Below are positions 41,337 through 54,300 of a stretch of 64,000 nt of DNA, in pieces; position 1 is the first letter of the stretch, and each line of letters begins with the position of its first letter. Source of the stretch: Gracilaria domingensis (Eukaryota > Rhodophyta > Florideophyceae > Gracilariales > Gracilariaceae); contig VCMS01000001.1 of NCBI GenBank assembly GCA_022539475.1, positions 1-64,000 of the forward strand, given 5' to 3'. The notes beneath the pieces were generated by a model, which saw only the letters and a list, made by a program, of their open reading frames with translations, had not been told where the DNA came from and did no database searches. Both the position numbers and the translations under genes were made by a program.

Positions 41337-44191
41337 TCTGAAGAGAGAAGACCAAGCAGTATTTCACCTCAGCCAAGAAAGAACTTCAGTCGTGAAAGTG
41401 TGAGGGACATTGTTCGCTGAGATGAAACAGAGAGCAAGGGCAGCTGTATTTATAGCATTTTAGTTTGACGTTAGGAATCTCTTTCTTCCACTAGGCCGAA
41501 AGAAAATTTCCAGTTCTTGCCATGTGACTTCACTTTTGATATACTTGTATGATACCATTCTGGAAAGATTTGATTCTTGCTTTCATGACAATTCTAAAGC
41601 AAACAATGGCACGGTATTGGGTCCCAGCCTGGGAAAGTTATTGCTTAGGTTTACAGGGTCTCTGTCTGCCGACAACGTCTATTCTATCGAATACAGCTTG
41701 GGAATATACCATTCTGAGAAGACCCGGTCTTCTCGTTGGAGCTCAGAAGAGTAACTTACCACAGAATCGTTTGGTAAGAAGCGGCTGATAGACCCCGGGG
41801 TCCAAGGATTATGCCACTCTCTTGCGGATATCATGCCCCCGTGAAATTCTGGGTACCGTAGTACAAAAGCTCTATCAAATCACTTGTGACTTGAAAGTTT
41901 CAAAGGCAACCTTCTTCTAGCATTAATGCCGCAATACTTATGCGAGAGTGCCCGAACAACAATTGAAACAAAACTGTTCGAACAGTCAACAAGGCCGCCC
42001 TTAGCAAAGGTGATGACATTCAATGTCAATGCAAGTTGTACAGAGAAGTTGATTATACCCAGCGCGTGATTCGAGCTCGGTAGGCGAACGCCTTGTTTAA
42101 AGCTCGGAGAGGGGGTGAGTGGCATATGCTCAGCTGATAAAGGTAGAAAACACGCGTGTGCCACGCTTTCGCTGCTGTGCAACAAACGAGATAAGCGGGC
42201 CATTGTGGCAAATTGTGGCATGCATCATGAGATTTTGTATGGTTTTTGTATCACAGCAATGTGCCTATCACACGAAAACCAAACTGTTCCCTAGTCGTCG
42301 ACTCGCCTCAATCTTTCTTTCTAGTGCCCCACTATCTGCTGTCAGTTGTTGATACAATTCGTACCAATACTATTGACAGTGTTATGATTCAAATTTGGTA
42401 TTCAGTCGATGCTGACTTTAATGACTGGAACAGTATAAATCTCCACCAACAAGTTGGTTCGTATGGTCATCAAGGGAATCTTCTCACATGAACTTAGAAA
42501 AACCTTCGTTGTATGCACAGATTGACGATCAGGATCCATTTGAAAAGGTTCCGGTGGCTGTGTGCATCAGCTGCGTATAGGCCTCCTCCTTCCGGGTCTT
42601 TCTGCTGCTGAAACCGCCGAGAGAGAGGCAGCAGGCAAAGGGCGGTATTTCGCCTCAGTAGCATGGGAGATGCTTTGTTTCAACTGCCGTTTCCACTCAT
42701 ATGATATGATTGATCTTGTCGCAATATTCTTGTGCGTGCAAACGAGATATCCGTGAATGCACCATGTATCGATTATATTAATGGAAAAACCAACAGCTTG
42801 TCTTCTGAAGGGGCTTTCATTGGACCTTGCGATGGATGGAGTCCGTCTCTGATCCAGTCACATGTGTTCAACAATGCAAGGTGAGCTGCGACTTGAAATT
42901 TAAAGGAGAAGGTTGAAGGCACAAAGTGGAGCCCCCAGCTCCTTACGGCCCCACGCGTCCCGCACGAGTTTCGAGTTGGTATTTCGCCCTAAACCTACTT
43001 CATCTGCGATTCATGTACACCCTACGACTGACCAACCTACTATCCAAGCTTCCTGGAACCAGAACCTCGGATATCCGAAACTGCGCGAAAATCTTTTCTA
43101 AAGAGCTCGAAATCACTAAAAGGAAGAGTGCACTATAGCAGGTACAAGCGTACCGATATTTCGCTGGTTCCCTTTGGCAGAACTGTTACCATGGTTCGAA
43201 TAACTCTGTAGATCTGGTAGAATGAGCAAAACAATGTTTTCCACATTTCAGCAACGGTGTGCTCAGTACAGGAACTGAATTGTGGTTCAAATCGCTCGCG
43301 GACTGTCTGCGTATTGCAGATCAAGACCTCCGGTCTTCCGAGATACAGAGGTTGAATATATTTATGTGGGGATAAATGGGGCCAATGGGCCACTATTGCC
43401 AATCGTTCCCTTTCAACAATGCAAGGCGCATATGTGCGCGGCGTCACCCTACTATTGGAGGCAGGGGAAATTAAGTAATCTAATTCTGTTAATTTATAAT
43501 CGACAAAACGTTTTTGTCAAAGTGTCTCATGTTCATGAGCCGAACTCAGATGCAGGCTGCGAGAAACTTCTCCCAGCGCTCTATATTCACTACGGACGTG
43601 AATTTTGCGTTGATGTTGAAGCTTCAAGCGCTGCATGATGGCTTCCAGTAAGACAGCATTTCTCATCATCCATTATGAATTGCGCAGAACACCATCGACG
43701 TGTATACAGGTAGTTTCTGGAACTGTTGTTTGAAAACCCCCCAAAAGTCCCTCCATGCAAGTTACTAATAGTAACTTACTATCGATAGTCTGGCCGAGCT
43801 CCCTCAGATCCAGCGATACAGCTCGTAACTTACAATGCTCTAGATACTCTGAATGTTGTGGAAACTATCTCTAGTCAAAACTGAAGAAAGAGCCGACGCA
43901 TCCGCCTCGTCAAGCAACACTGGTGCTACACATATCGTCCTATTGCACCCGCCCTATTGCTCAGCCATTTGCAATACATGGCCGGTCGCGCAGGGCAGAC
44001 TCAAGATTCTAGTGCCACGTTTCGGAGTCTTCCTAAACGTCTCAATCCCTTGGGCGTCGCAGGTCTTGTCAGCTCCCAAATCAGATGGGTACTGAGACTT
44101 TTGTGACAACCGTGAACTGAGCGTGGACACAGTCAAGCGAACTGTTTCACAAGTGCGACTATGGTTATCACCCTCGACACAACTTGAAAGT
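41337..44191. other. Gene-poor region, nothing supported
   Basis: 2.9 kb with short ORFs of random composition. The first 150 bp probably hold the promoter of the Cys-rich protein. B-box-like GGTTCRA motifs near 43,190 and 43,283 were checked for tRNA structure and do not fold. Confidence 0.45.
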
Positions 44192-46105
44192 TCAGTTCTT
44201 CGGGGTTGGACGCATCTCTTGCGAGCGGAACTTTTGCGAAAGGAGATACGTGTGAATTTCACGAAACAGTTCATCGTTTTCAACAGCATCCACGTCTCCG
44301 CTTCGGCGTCCACCCACTCCGTCTATCCTTCCAATCGCACCGCTTCTCGCACCAGCTACACTTCCGCGGAAAGGAAATGCCGAGAAGTGTACCTTACCTT
44401 CCATCTCTTCAAAGTTCTCACTCTGATCAAAGATATAGTACAAGTTCTCACACATCAGATGCAAAGCCTTGTCCTCATTGCTCTGAGCATCCAGCCATTT
44501 TTCGTCACCGTCCACAAACCGTTGATCTCTCTTTCTCATTTTCTCAGGAACACCATCATAACGCATGTATGAACCTGTTTCCTTGCTAAAGTAATGCGCA
44601 TTCTTCATCTTCTTTATAGCCGAATTGAAATCATCCAACGCATCCTCCCGTACACCCCGAGTAGGCGAAAGTAACATTTCCACCAAAATCTTGAATGCTA
44701 GCTTATCCACATCGTTTCCCTTCTCGAATACAGCCCGTCGCAGTTCTCGCCACTCCGACATGGACATTCTTTCATCCAAGAAATCTTGAGGAATGCGTAC
44801 TCCTTGCTTGCCAAATTTCGACGCATTATACATAGCGGAGAAAGGATTCCATGGAATCGGCGTCAAAGTCGCCGCCCTATCTGTGAGATGCGCTCCATAC
44901 CTGCTGTGTCCCGGGGTTGTCGAAGCGCCGCCCTGATTGCTATCCCTTTGCGTCGATGAAAGTCGCCTTAAACCTGTTGACATCGTCTCGCTCTGCCCCG
45001 CACGCCCCTCTGATTCGTCGCCGCGTGGATGTAGCTCCTTCCTTTCTGCGCCGTGGGGCATGAAGGACCGCGAATTCTCTTTGGATGTCGAATATGACGA
45101 AGATGGCCGGTCGTCTTGCATGTTAGAAGGTGCTGCAGCGTAATGATGTCGCACTGGTTGGGAAGATCTGAGAGAAGATGCTCCGGATTTACGCGGATCG
45201 TCTGCGGCATGATCACTGCTCCTAGCATGCACAGGGACGGACGGACGCGCATTCCCGCCACGTTCTTCGCTACCTCCAGTGCGCGCGACGGCAGACGAAT
45301 GCGGTGTATCTGTGCTTCCTGCAGCTTGGCGTTGGTGTGCAGTACGTTGAGGGCCCTTCCATGTGTCACGTGCTGAATTTCTCCTCTCTATGCTCATCTC
45401 ATTTCCGCTTGAGAGCTGCGAGCGATTGTTTGACGTTCGATCATTTCTCGAATTGTCCGCGCGGGCTGCTTCGATGTCGCGGCGCGCGTCTCGAGTTTCG
45501 CCAAGCGTGTGGTGTTCACGTTGGGTGTGTGGGCGGTCGTGGTGAGTTTCTAATGGCTGCGTCTCGTTCTCCTTGAGCTTGGCTGCGTGCTTTTTTCCAT
45601 TGAAATGTTGCTTCAACGTGCGTTCGCTAGTAGCGAAAATACCGCACGTGGTGCACCAGTGTTTCTTCGAAAACTTTTGAGGCGTCTCGCTGGTTTGCTG
45701 CGATTGAGAGTTGCTGTGCGACGTTGGGTTGGAGTTGTTCAAGATTGATTTATTGGGCGTTTGCGAAGATCGGCGGGGGATGGTCAGTTTGTGGCGTTGC
45801 TGCACCGCACTCGTTTCCTCTCGGCGCACCGAGGGGGAGTTCCCGTCGTGAGAGGCAGCAGAGGGTTGCGGTTGCTGGGGCCGGCCGTCAGCAGCATTCC
45901 GACTGCGAGCAAACGGCTTGGCGTTTGCGGATGCGAGCGGTTGAGGGGGTTCATCAGCATCATCATCGTAGTCCTCCCAGTTGATGTCGGGCATGTCGCA
46001 GTCCTGCGGCACGGGCAGCAGTCCGACTTGGTCGACGTGCGGGTCTGGAATGGGCGCACTGCGCGCGTGCGACTGACGGTAGCTGCGCGACGGCGCGGGC
46101 GTCAT
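44192..46105 (-). CDS. U1/matrin-type zinc-finger protein with long disordered region
   Basis: 637 residues from the Met at 46105 (MTPAPSRSYRQSH). The frame is open to 46363, but the added Arg/Ala-rich part is probably leader. Residues 36-52 are acidic around a Trp (INWEDYDDDADE). A single C2H2 finger with matrin/U1 spacing follows: Cys151, Cys154, His167, His173 (CTTCGIFATSERTLKQHFNGKKH), the class that binds RNA in splicing factors and ZFR-type proteins. Residues 175-430 are disordered and rich in Arg, Ser, His and Glu. Residues 440-600 look folded (PWNPFSAMYNASKFGKQG, then helices, MSEWRELRRAVFEKGND) but match no family I know. The gene is divergent from the FAD hydroxylase at 46669. A nuclear RNA-related role is inferred from the finger. 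Confidence 0.6.
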   Translation of the reverse strand: MTPAPSRSYRQSHARSAPIPDPHVDQVGLLPVPQDCDMPDINWEDYDDDADEPPQPLASANAKPFARSRNAADGRPQQPQPSAASHDGNSPSVRREETSAVQQRHKLTIPRRSSQTPNKSILNNSNPTSHSNSQSQQTSETPQKFSKKHWCTTCGIFATSERTLKQHFNGKKHAAKLKENETQPLETHHDRPHTQREHHTLGETRDARRDIEAARADNSRNDRTSNNRSQLSSGNEMSIERRNSARDTWKGPQRTAHQRQAAGSTDTPHSSAVARTGGSEERGGNARPSVPVHARSSDHAADDPRKSGASSLRSSQPVRHHYAAAPSNMQDDRPSSSYSTSKENSRSFMPHGAERKELHPRGDESEGRAGQSETMSTGLRRLSSTQRDSNQGGASTTPGHSRYGAHLTDRAATLTPIPWNPFSAMYNASKFGKQGVRIPQDFLDERMSMSEWRELRRAVFEKGNDVDKLAFKILVEMLLSPTRGVREDALDDFNSAIKKMKNAHYFSKETGSYMRYDGVPEKMRKRDQRFVDGDEKWLDAQSNEDKALHLMCENLYYIFDQSENFEEMEGKVHFSAFPFRGSVAGARSGAIGRIDGVGGRRSGDVDAVENDELFREIHTYLLSQKFRSQEMRPTPKN

Positions 46106-46668
46106 GGCGGGTGCGGGCGGCGCGCGGCGGAGGCGAGACGAGCCGCGGCGGTGCGGCGGCGCGGCAGCAGAACTGCACTGTTGGCGGTGCAGTGCCTGAT
46201 CAGCGCTGTCGCGTGGTAGGCAGTGCGGATCACGAGGCTGCGCACTCACGTGCGGCCGCTTTACACCCGTTACAAACGCGCACACGTGGCGTGCAACGCG
46301 AGCTACACGCGCTGCTCGCCTGGCGTGGCGCTCGACGTTGTTGACAGCGCAGCGAAACAACAACTCGCAGCGTCCGGGTTCTCCGGCAGGCCGTCCTTGC
46401 CAGGGGCCGTGTCCATGCGCGCCAATCTCCGCCGAAGTTGTCCCTCGCTAACATAAAGGTGCTTGCGAATAAGCCCTTCCGTCAAAATATCACAGATATG
46501 CAGCGTCTACAAGCGTGCCATTGGCCCAATTCTTCGCTTGTGCTGCATTTGTATCTCACCGGTCACGTTCACCAACGCTGCGCATCGCGCTGTGAGATTC
46601 AGGTAAATAGCTGGCCGCCAATGCCGCATTCTCCTCCACGGGAATGAAGGTCAAAATTCCAATGTACC
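46106..46668. promoter_or_regulatory. Shared divergent promoter region
   Basis: 560 bp between two divergent genes, GC-rich on the left side. It includes the 5' leaders of both. No specific element is recognised. Confidence 0.4.
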
Positions 46669-48252
46669 ATGTCAGGCGCATCTGATGCTACGGACGTGCT
46701 CATCGTGGGAGCGGGACCGACCGGACTGGTTCTCGCAATCGAACTGGCTCGCAGAAACGTCTCGCTGCGCATCATCGACCGAAAGCCTCATGGCAGCGAC
46801 ACATCTCGCTCCTTCACAATCCACGCGCGATCCATGGAAATGTTTCAAGACATGGGTGTAGCAGACCAGTTCCTTCGCATTGGCCACAAACTGTACGGCT
46901 TTGTGTTCAACTTTCAGGGGCAGAGCGCGCGCCCAAAGCTCGATTTCCACCACCTGGATACGCCGTTCCCGTTCATTTTGACGCTGAGTCAAACGGAAAC
47001 CGAGCGTATTTTGCTGCATCATCTGAGCGATGAGTATGGTGTTCAAATAGAGTGGAATACTGAGCTGGTGCAGCTTGTGGCTGGCGCTGATGAGGAATCG
47101 TACTCCGCTGTCATTCGGCACGCCGACGGTACGCAACGGACCAGCGCCGCCAAGTGGATTATCGGATGCGACGGCATGGGCAGCGTGGTACGCAGGGAGG
47201 CGGGGCTTGAGTTTGACGGTGACATGTACGAAGGCACGGTAATGCAGCTGATGGACGCGCCCGTGAGTGGGTTTGAGTGGGCGGAAGACGCAGTTCATTA
47301 CTACATGTCGAAGGAGCGCTTCCTGCTGCTTGCGCGTCTTCCGAACGATCTGTATCGCGTCATCGTCAGCTTCAAGGGCACCATTGACGACAACGACAAG
47401 GATAAGGCACGCGAGCTGTTTCAAGACGTGATCGAGTCGTTGGTGGAGGACGTGCAGCTGGGCGAGCCCAAATGGGTTTCGAAATGGCGCGTGTGGAAGA
47501 AGCAGGCCACCAAATACATGCACAGGAACGTGATTCTGGTGGGCGACTCGGCGCACGTACACTCGCCGTCCGGCGGACAAGGCATGAATTGCGGCATGCA
47601 AGACGCGTACAACGTGGGGTGGAAGCTGGCCATGGTGCTCAGCGGGCGCGGCTCCACGCAAGTGCTGCAAAGCTATGAAAGCGAGCGAAAGCCGATCGGG
47701 GCGCAGGTGATCGCCGGCACGGACGCGATCCACAACATCCTCATGGCGCACGGCAAACAGCTGGCGGATCGCATGAAGGCGACGCAACAGGCCGGCTGGC
47801 ACGACGACGCCGTGCACCGCATCTCCGGTCTGAGCTACCACTACGGAGACGCGAGCGCGGCGGGCGCGACGGCGCCGCTGGCGCGCGGGCAGCGCGTGCC
47901 GGACGCGGCGCTGCGCGACGCGCAGCTGCACGGCCTGATCGGCGGCGCGCAGTTCACGCTGCTGCTGGTGCGCGCGGCGGGGGCGGAGTGCGCGGAGCTG
48001 GTGCGCGGCGCGCGCGGCGCGCTGCTGGAGCTGCTGCGCGTGGTGGCGGTGGACGGCGACGGCGGCGCGGACGCGCTGGCGGACCGCGCCGCGCGCGACG
48101 CGCACGGCGCGCTCGCCAGGCAGCTGCGCGTCGACGGCGGCGCGGCGCTGCTGATCCGGCCCGACGGCTACGTCGCGGCGCGCGCCGCGCTGCGCAGCGC
48201 GCGCGAGCGGCAGCGTCTGCTCGCGCACGTGGCCAGCTGTGTAAACGAGTGA
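46669..48252 (+). CDS. FAD-dependent aromatic-ring hydroxylase (PHBH/phenol hydroxylase family)
   Basis: 527 residues. The FAD-binding dinucleotide motif is at residues 9-18 (VLIVGAGPTG), followed by the strand ending in Asp (RIIDRKP). GCDGMGSVVRR near residue 165 is the DG motif for FAD and NADPH. VGDSAHVHSPSGGQGMNCG near residue 290 is the GD motif binding the FAD ribityl chain. The C-terminal 120 residues have the thioredoxin-like fold of phenol and polyketide hydroxylases, with its signature end LIRPDGYVAAR. The length is typical of the group (500-600). Relatives add a hydroxyl to phenols or polyketide-like rings using NADPH and oxygen; the substrate is unknown. The last 400 bp are extremely GC-rich (Ala/Arg/Asp codons), unlike the first 1.1 kb. 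Confidence 0.88.
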   Translation: MSGASDATDVLIVGAGPTGLVLAIELARRNVSLRIIDRKPHGSDTSRSFTIHARSMEMFQDMGVADQFLRIGHKLYGFVFNFQGQSARPKLDFHHLDTPFPFILTLSQTETERILLHHLSDEYGVQIEWNTELVQLVAGADEESYSAVIRHADGTQRTSAAKWIIGCDGMGSVVRREAGLEFDGDMYEGTVMQLMDAPVSGFEWAEDAVHYYMSKERFLLLARLPNDLYRVIVSFKGTIDDNDKDKARELFQDVIESLVEDVQLGEPKWVSKWRVWKKQATKYMHRNVILVGDSAHVHSPSGGQGMNCGMQDAYNVGWKLAMVLSGRGSTQVLQSYESERKPIGAQVIAGTDAIHNILMAHGKQLADRMKATQQAGWHDDAVHRISGLSYHYGDASAAGATAPLARGQRVPDAALRDAQLHGLIGGAQFTLLLVRAAGAECAELVRGARGALLELLRVVAVDGDGGADALADRAARDAHGALARQLRVDGGAALLIRPDGYVAARAALRSARERQRLLAHVASCVNE

Positions 48253-48382
48253 GCCGTTTTGGGCCAAAACTTTTGGCGCGACAAATGGCGGCGTGCCAAC
48301 GGTCGGCGCTTCTGCGCGCGGACGCGCCAAAGACGCGCGGCGCGTGCTCCGCTTGCTGCGTGCGGCTGCGCCGCGCGTTGCC

Positions 48383-51300
48383 ATGGGCGTTGCTGGCGCC
48401 GCGCTTCTTTGCTGCGTGTCGCGCCGCGCGCGCCGCCGCCGCGAGCGCGCGAGGTCGCCCACCATGCGCGCGGAGACGGGCGCCTCGGACGCGCAGCCCG
48501 TGCCCGCCGACCCGCCGTTCGACTCGTCTTCTTCCCTCAATTCGTTCCATTCGGCCGTGTCGCACCACTCGCCCTCGCAGTCGTCGCGCGCCTCGTCCTC
48601 GCCGCCTTCCACCGCCTCCTCTGCTTCGCCGCCTTCGCCGGATGAGTCTGACGTCGTCACGCGCTCCACCGTGCCGCCGTCGCCGCCGCGCGCCCCTTCC
48701 AAGCATTCGCATCGCTCCAGGTGGTTCTTTCACAAGGACAAGGAGCGCGACAAGGACAAGCGTCCCTTGCCCTCAACGCCGCCGCGCATTCCAAAACGCG
48801 CGCGCACAAAGGATCGCCTGCGAATTCGTCCGGACGAGTCGCGCTATCTTCGCAACGCCTCGGACAAGAGCTCCGTAGCGTCGGATGAGCGTCGACTACC
48901 CCCACAGCCCTCCCGCGTACAATCCCCTGCCCCAAACCTGCAGCGCTCGGCGCCTCCGTCCGTGTCCACCCACAACCCGTCCCTGTCCAGGCACGACTCG
49001 CCGTATCTTCAGTCGCATACGCGCGATTTGTCGGAGGATGATGATTGGGGCATTGACGAACTGGCGGACGATGACGCTCAGCCTGTGCCCACACCGCAGC
49101 ATGTCATCTCTCGCACGTCTGCCGCTGCGGTGCCTGCCACCCCTCCGCTTTCACACCGTGATACTATCACGCTTCGCGCCTTTGACGACGCGCTGGAGCA
49201 AACTACGGAAACAGCTGCGCCTGTGCAGAATGTCATTGGCGTGTTTGACCCAGCTGCTGAGACCGATGAGTGGGGGGATGATTTCGACCTTGAACAGAGT
49301 ACTCTCCCTTCTGCTGCACGCCCGCAACTCGCAGGAAAACATCCCTTTCCGCAATGGCTCGTGCAAACTTCCTCACAGCCAAACCTTCATACATTTCCGC
49401 CCACAACGCCGCTGCCACCACTTCTTGACGGCGACCATCCGCTGCGGATAAGACCAGTCCCCACTACTGCTTTCGCCACACCAAAAATTACTCATGCATC
49501 GCTGCTCATGTTTCCTGGAGCTGGCTATCAGGCCGCGCCGGCGCATCCCAGTTGCGCCCAGGTCAAGCAATTGTTCGCCGACCAGAGTGCCAACATTCGC
49601 GTTCATCTCGATGCACTTGTGCGCGACTCCGGAGGAACTATTGCGTTGGAGCATCGCACAAGGGCCACGTACCTCCTTGCGCGCGATGACGATATTGCAG
49701 CTTTGGCAGCTCATAACTCTGACTTGGCTTCGGAGATCCTGCTTTGGAAGCTGGAATGTGCTCATTTGCAGAGTGATCGAACTCAATCTGCTCGTTTGCG
49801 GCTTGCACTCTCTAATATTCATAAGCATCGCTCTAACTTTCGCGACGCTATTGCACTTGTTCATGAGGCTATACATGTTCTTACCGATAATCTGTCAACA
49901 AACTTTGCTCTAGCGCTTGCCATTGAACTTGAATACGAGAACTGTCTGTTGCATCAGACGGTTGGCGCGATGGCTGAAGCTGGCCGCGCTGTCAAGCATG
50001 CCATAGCTCATGCTGTGGAACTGTCTAACCGACCGGAGCGTTCGAACGATATCAGTGCTCCCCAACAGCGCGGTTTGTGGTGGCAGCTTCGTTGCAAATT
50101 CGTTCAAGCTGAACTCGCATACGATCTTCAAGACCATGACTTGGCTGTCCGCCTCTATTGCGAGTACATTAATGAGAGTATTTCTCGAATGGTTGGTACC
50201 ACTAGTCCTCCTCGAGCACCATCAATAGGCACGCCGTTCATGCGCTTCTGTTTGTTTTCACCACCTTGGCTCGTGGTGGCGATGTGGACGACTGTTCTGA
50301 GCCTTGGTGAAATGCGTTCATTTCCAGCTGCAGCGGACATGGTTGGTTTGACTAGTCTTGTCGCCACCGCCTTCGGCTACGCAGATGCTATCAAAGCAGC
50401 GTCCAGCGTCCGTGCGCGCATAAAGGACATGGGTACTGAGCTTCGCGAACAATACGATATGATAACGAAGAATATTTCGCATGGTGGTGAGATTGAGACA
50501 GACAACATATCTGTCACTCGCACGAACCGGATTGCCGCCTCTTCCTTTGACTATAACATGGGTGACTTTGGAGACTTTGGGGATGAGGATATTGAAGATT
50601 GGGATGCAAAGTTTGAAAGGGAGCTCAACATCACGATCCAGAGGTGCAATGAGGAGAGCCCCAACGGTATTGATGCTCCGTTTGTTTCGGACAACGATCC
50701 CTCTCCGTTGACCAGAGAGGCGTCTGCTACCCCTCTTCCAGGTCACATCTCCAATGAGAACGTCAGCTTTCAAGATGAAGCCAATTTGAACGCAACTGGG
50801 ACTCTGCGGCGGTCGTCGGAGCCTCATATCTTAAGATGGGCTACAGGTCCGCAGCACAGGAATCTTGTGGAAGCGGAGTTGCGCAATTATCTGGGTCGAG
50901 TTGCGGGAGCGGCAAGTGCTCTTTCGGCTCCTCAAATGTATCCCAAACCCACTCAACCGTTCAACTGGCAGCTAATGGGGCCTCGTGAACACGAGAACTT
51001 CCTCCGAAGATTCGTGCGCAGCAAAGACCCTGTTCTCTCGAAGAGAATTGAGCACGGGCTACCTGTCACACCGCAGTGGCACCCTTCAGCTGTTTGTAAA
51101 CTCAACTTTAACATTGAGCCAATTGAAGACATTGACGCCTTCAATTCCGGTATTCAGTTTCTCTCTCCCGCATGGGGTCTTCGCTTGCTAGAAGCCGTGT
51201 GGAAGGTTGTTCGATCTCAAGTTCCTCTTCGCACGAAACAATCTCGAACACGCAGGCTTATTCTGAATTCGTTTTCTCGAGTGTCCACCATTGCGAAGAA

Positions 51301-54300
51301 GACGCCGACGCGTGATGAAGCAGACCGTCTTGGTAGGCTTCAAATGCTTGGCGCTCTACTTGATGCTTTGAGACTCGCCCGTGAGGTAGTCACAGAAAGT
51401 GGAAATGAAGCTGTGTGGTTCTCTCGGGCCGTGATGTTTCTCGGAAGCGTTGCGGCGACAGTCACACCTGCTGCAAAAGCCGCAGTAGAACTGTTTCAGG
51501 CGGAGAGCCGAGCGCATTGCGGTCTTCATGCTGTTGTTTCGGCTGTGAACTTGGAGCTATGTAAAGGATCTGCCAGGCAACGGCAAGAGGTTGAAAATGG
51601 GATGCTCCATGAGAACTCTGGAGGTTCGAAGGCGCGCCGTACTCGAAGTGAGAATGCTGTACCTGCAAGTCTTCGTCAAACTGTCGTGGATCTCATGCAC
51701 GGTCTATATTGGCGAACAAAGGCGGGCTTTGACGAATCTTCCAGTACCAGTTCGTTGGAAAAGCTTCTTCATGCTGACGTTGCGTCCAGCTTATTCCTCA
51801 CTGGTTGCGGCATCTCCCCGGTCGACGGATCCTTAATCGACCTGACACAGGAGATATCAATTCTTCACCTACCCAAGAACCGGAAAACTGGTGCGTCTGG
51901 AACTCTTGTCGACGAGACGCGTCGTGTGAGCTCTTCTGAGTTAATTAGTGAGCTACGATCTCTATGGTCTTCTCTTCCCTCCACAGCTGGTTCAGTTCGC
52001 GCAAAAGTATCCTTCGCTCTTGCACATCACAGCAACTTGTACGAGCGAGATCCTGCTCTTGCAGAAAGATTTCTCTTTGACGGCTTAATGTCTCTTCACG
52101 ACTTTCGGTACAGTCAAGGACTTCCGAATTCCTTTTTCTCTACTTTGCTGCAAGTTTCCCCTGTATCTATTGCTTCCTCTCCATTGGCGGGGGCTCTCTT
52201 GCATGAATATGGAGTTGTCACGTTATCGCATTCTAAACATAGGTACGGAATTGCTGCTCTGGAAGCAGAAGTTGAGGCACAAAGAGTACGTAATATGGAC
52301 AAGCAAGTTTATCGATCTTCTGTACTTAAAGTTGTAGATGCTGCGCTACACAACAGTGACTGGAGAAGAGCGTTAACATTGCTTTTCAACCTGCGCTATG
52401 CGGCGCACCCGAAGAACGGGTTTCGAAACGATTTTCTCCATCTCTGTCTACAACTACACTCAATTTGTGCAGACGCCGGATGCTTTCAGGCAAGCATAGT
52501 TCCTCTTCGGGCGTTCTCTGCCCTAATTTATGAGGAACGCTTACGCGTGCTCCTGCAGAGGTACAAACGAAGACTGGCAAAGAAAGCTCGAAACAAGTTT
52601 CGCCGGTATATGCCCGGAAGTGCTCTACCCAGGCTTATGCCTGCTACCGGTCTCCCAAGTCGTAAGAATGCTCTGGCCTCATTCTTTGAAGCGCCGGTAA
52701 CTACCGCACTAGATACCACACTGAGACAGTCAGCCAACATTATTGACCAGCGCAATCGACACTATTCCACCGTTGCGGTTCCCATTCAAGCGCAAGAACG
52801 GAAAGGCTCCCCGCTTATGAAGCTTATTGCTATTTTGCTTCCTCTGCATCTCCTTGTGTCCAAAAAGACAGCTACCAACGATGACAGCCTTTCACCAAAG
52901 AAACGGAAACGAGCCAGTGAACCAATTGTACGAAAACATTCTGGAATGCCGAAGACGGGAAGTGCAATGTCTTTTGGGAATGAGACTCAGCACACGATGA
53001 ATAGCCAGTTATTGGATGGATCCGAGCATGGAGAAGAACAACGAGAACTGCTTCGGATTGAAGCAGAGCAAGAGGCGTCTGCTGACTCTGACAGATTTCG
53101 CGTGGAGTTCCTGCGAGCCAAGACAGAGTACTCCAGAGCAAATTACGACGCAGCCGAACTCCGGTGCCGAGGGCTGCTTGAATTGTCTCTTCCTCACGCC
53201 TCACGGTTTATGATTCTGGAAATAATGGCTCGTATCCGGCTAAAACGGCGAGAGATAACAAGATGCCTTGAGTTACTAGATGAAATGGAACGAACTTTTC
53301 AGCAAGCAGCAAAGGCACATGGTGTGGAAGATTCTCCCCGGTTCCGTACCTCCGGTGATGCCCAAAGACTCTCTATTTTCCGAATGCACGACAGTGATCG
53401 TGATTCGGAAGAAGAACAAGAAAGCAAACACCAGAGTATGCAAGTCACGGTGCTTCGATTGAAGGCCCTAACTCACGGTGGGCGCCTTTCCGAAGCTCTT
53501 GAGTTGGCAGATAAAGTTCTCGAGGGCTGCGACGAAAACTCGTTTTGGGACCTTGGTCGCTTGCACTACCTGCGAGGCAAAGTGCTCTACGAAATGTCTT
53601 GTCCCTCCACCAACCCATATCAACGAAAAGACGATACCGTAAGCGTTCCAAATGAATCAACTAGTTTTAACGTCAAGCTCATCGAGCTTACCATAGCTGC
53701 CTTTGAGGCAGCGAGCAAGTACTACGAAGCAGCTGGCAACGAGATCGGCAGCGCGAAGTCCGACCTGCGGTGGGCCCGAACATGCATTGATTACGTGTTT
53801 CGACGAGTTGTTCTTAGTGCTGAAGCTGGGGGTGGTATGCATTTGGCTACAGCCTCTAAACTGCTGGACCGGGAAATCAATTTCCCTGACGTTCTTGATG
53901 TTGTACACAATGTTATCACTACGGCGATGGCAGCAAATGTACCTCTTCTTCTTGTTGATGCTATGGCTGCGCTGGCGGAAGTAAAATGTATTCAAGGTCA
54001 ACCATCGAGCTCCTGGTCTGTTTGGGTTTCGGAAGCGTGGAAGCTTTTCTCTAGGCTTTTCACTGATGGAGAGGATTTCACGGTCGTCTTATCATCTATC
54101 GCACCAGTCTCAACTCTCTCTCGTTTGAGAAACTTGTGTGGACGACTTGTTCGTCTGGTCATGTGCGATTCACGCGTTATCAACTTTTCAGAAATGAACA
54201 CTCATCTTCGGCTTTTTGAAGCTTATGTGACTTTGCATCTCTCCATTGACAAAAAGTTGAACTTAGCATACGATTCCCAAAAGGATGCCCTGTTTGACGT

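Noticed and set aside
43190-43295. GGTTCGAAT and GGTTCAAATC motifs suggesting tRNA genes
   Set aside because: The 5-bp stems required around the loop are absent.
46672-48702. 676-codon minus-strand ORF opposite the FAD hydroxylase
   Set aside because: It is Arg/Ala/His-rich and exists because the GC-rich coding strand leaves few stops. The plus strand has clear FAD motifs.
47954-48878. Arg/Ala-rich ORFs on both strands in the GC island
   Set aside because: Low-complexity GC-driven frames without domain or start context; shadows of the hydroxylase and giant genes.
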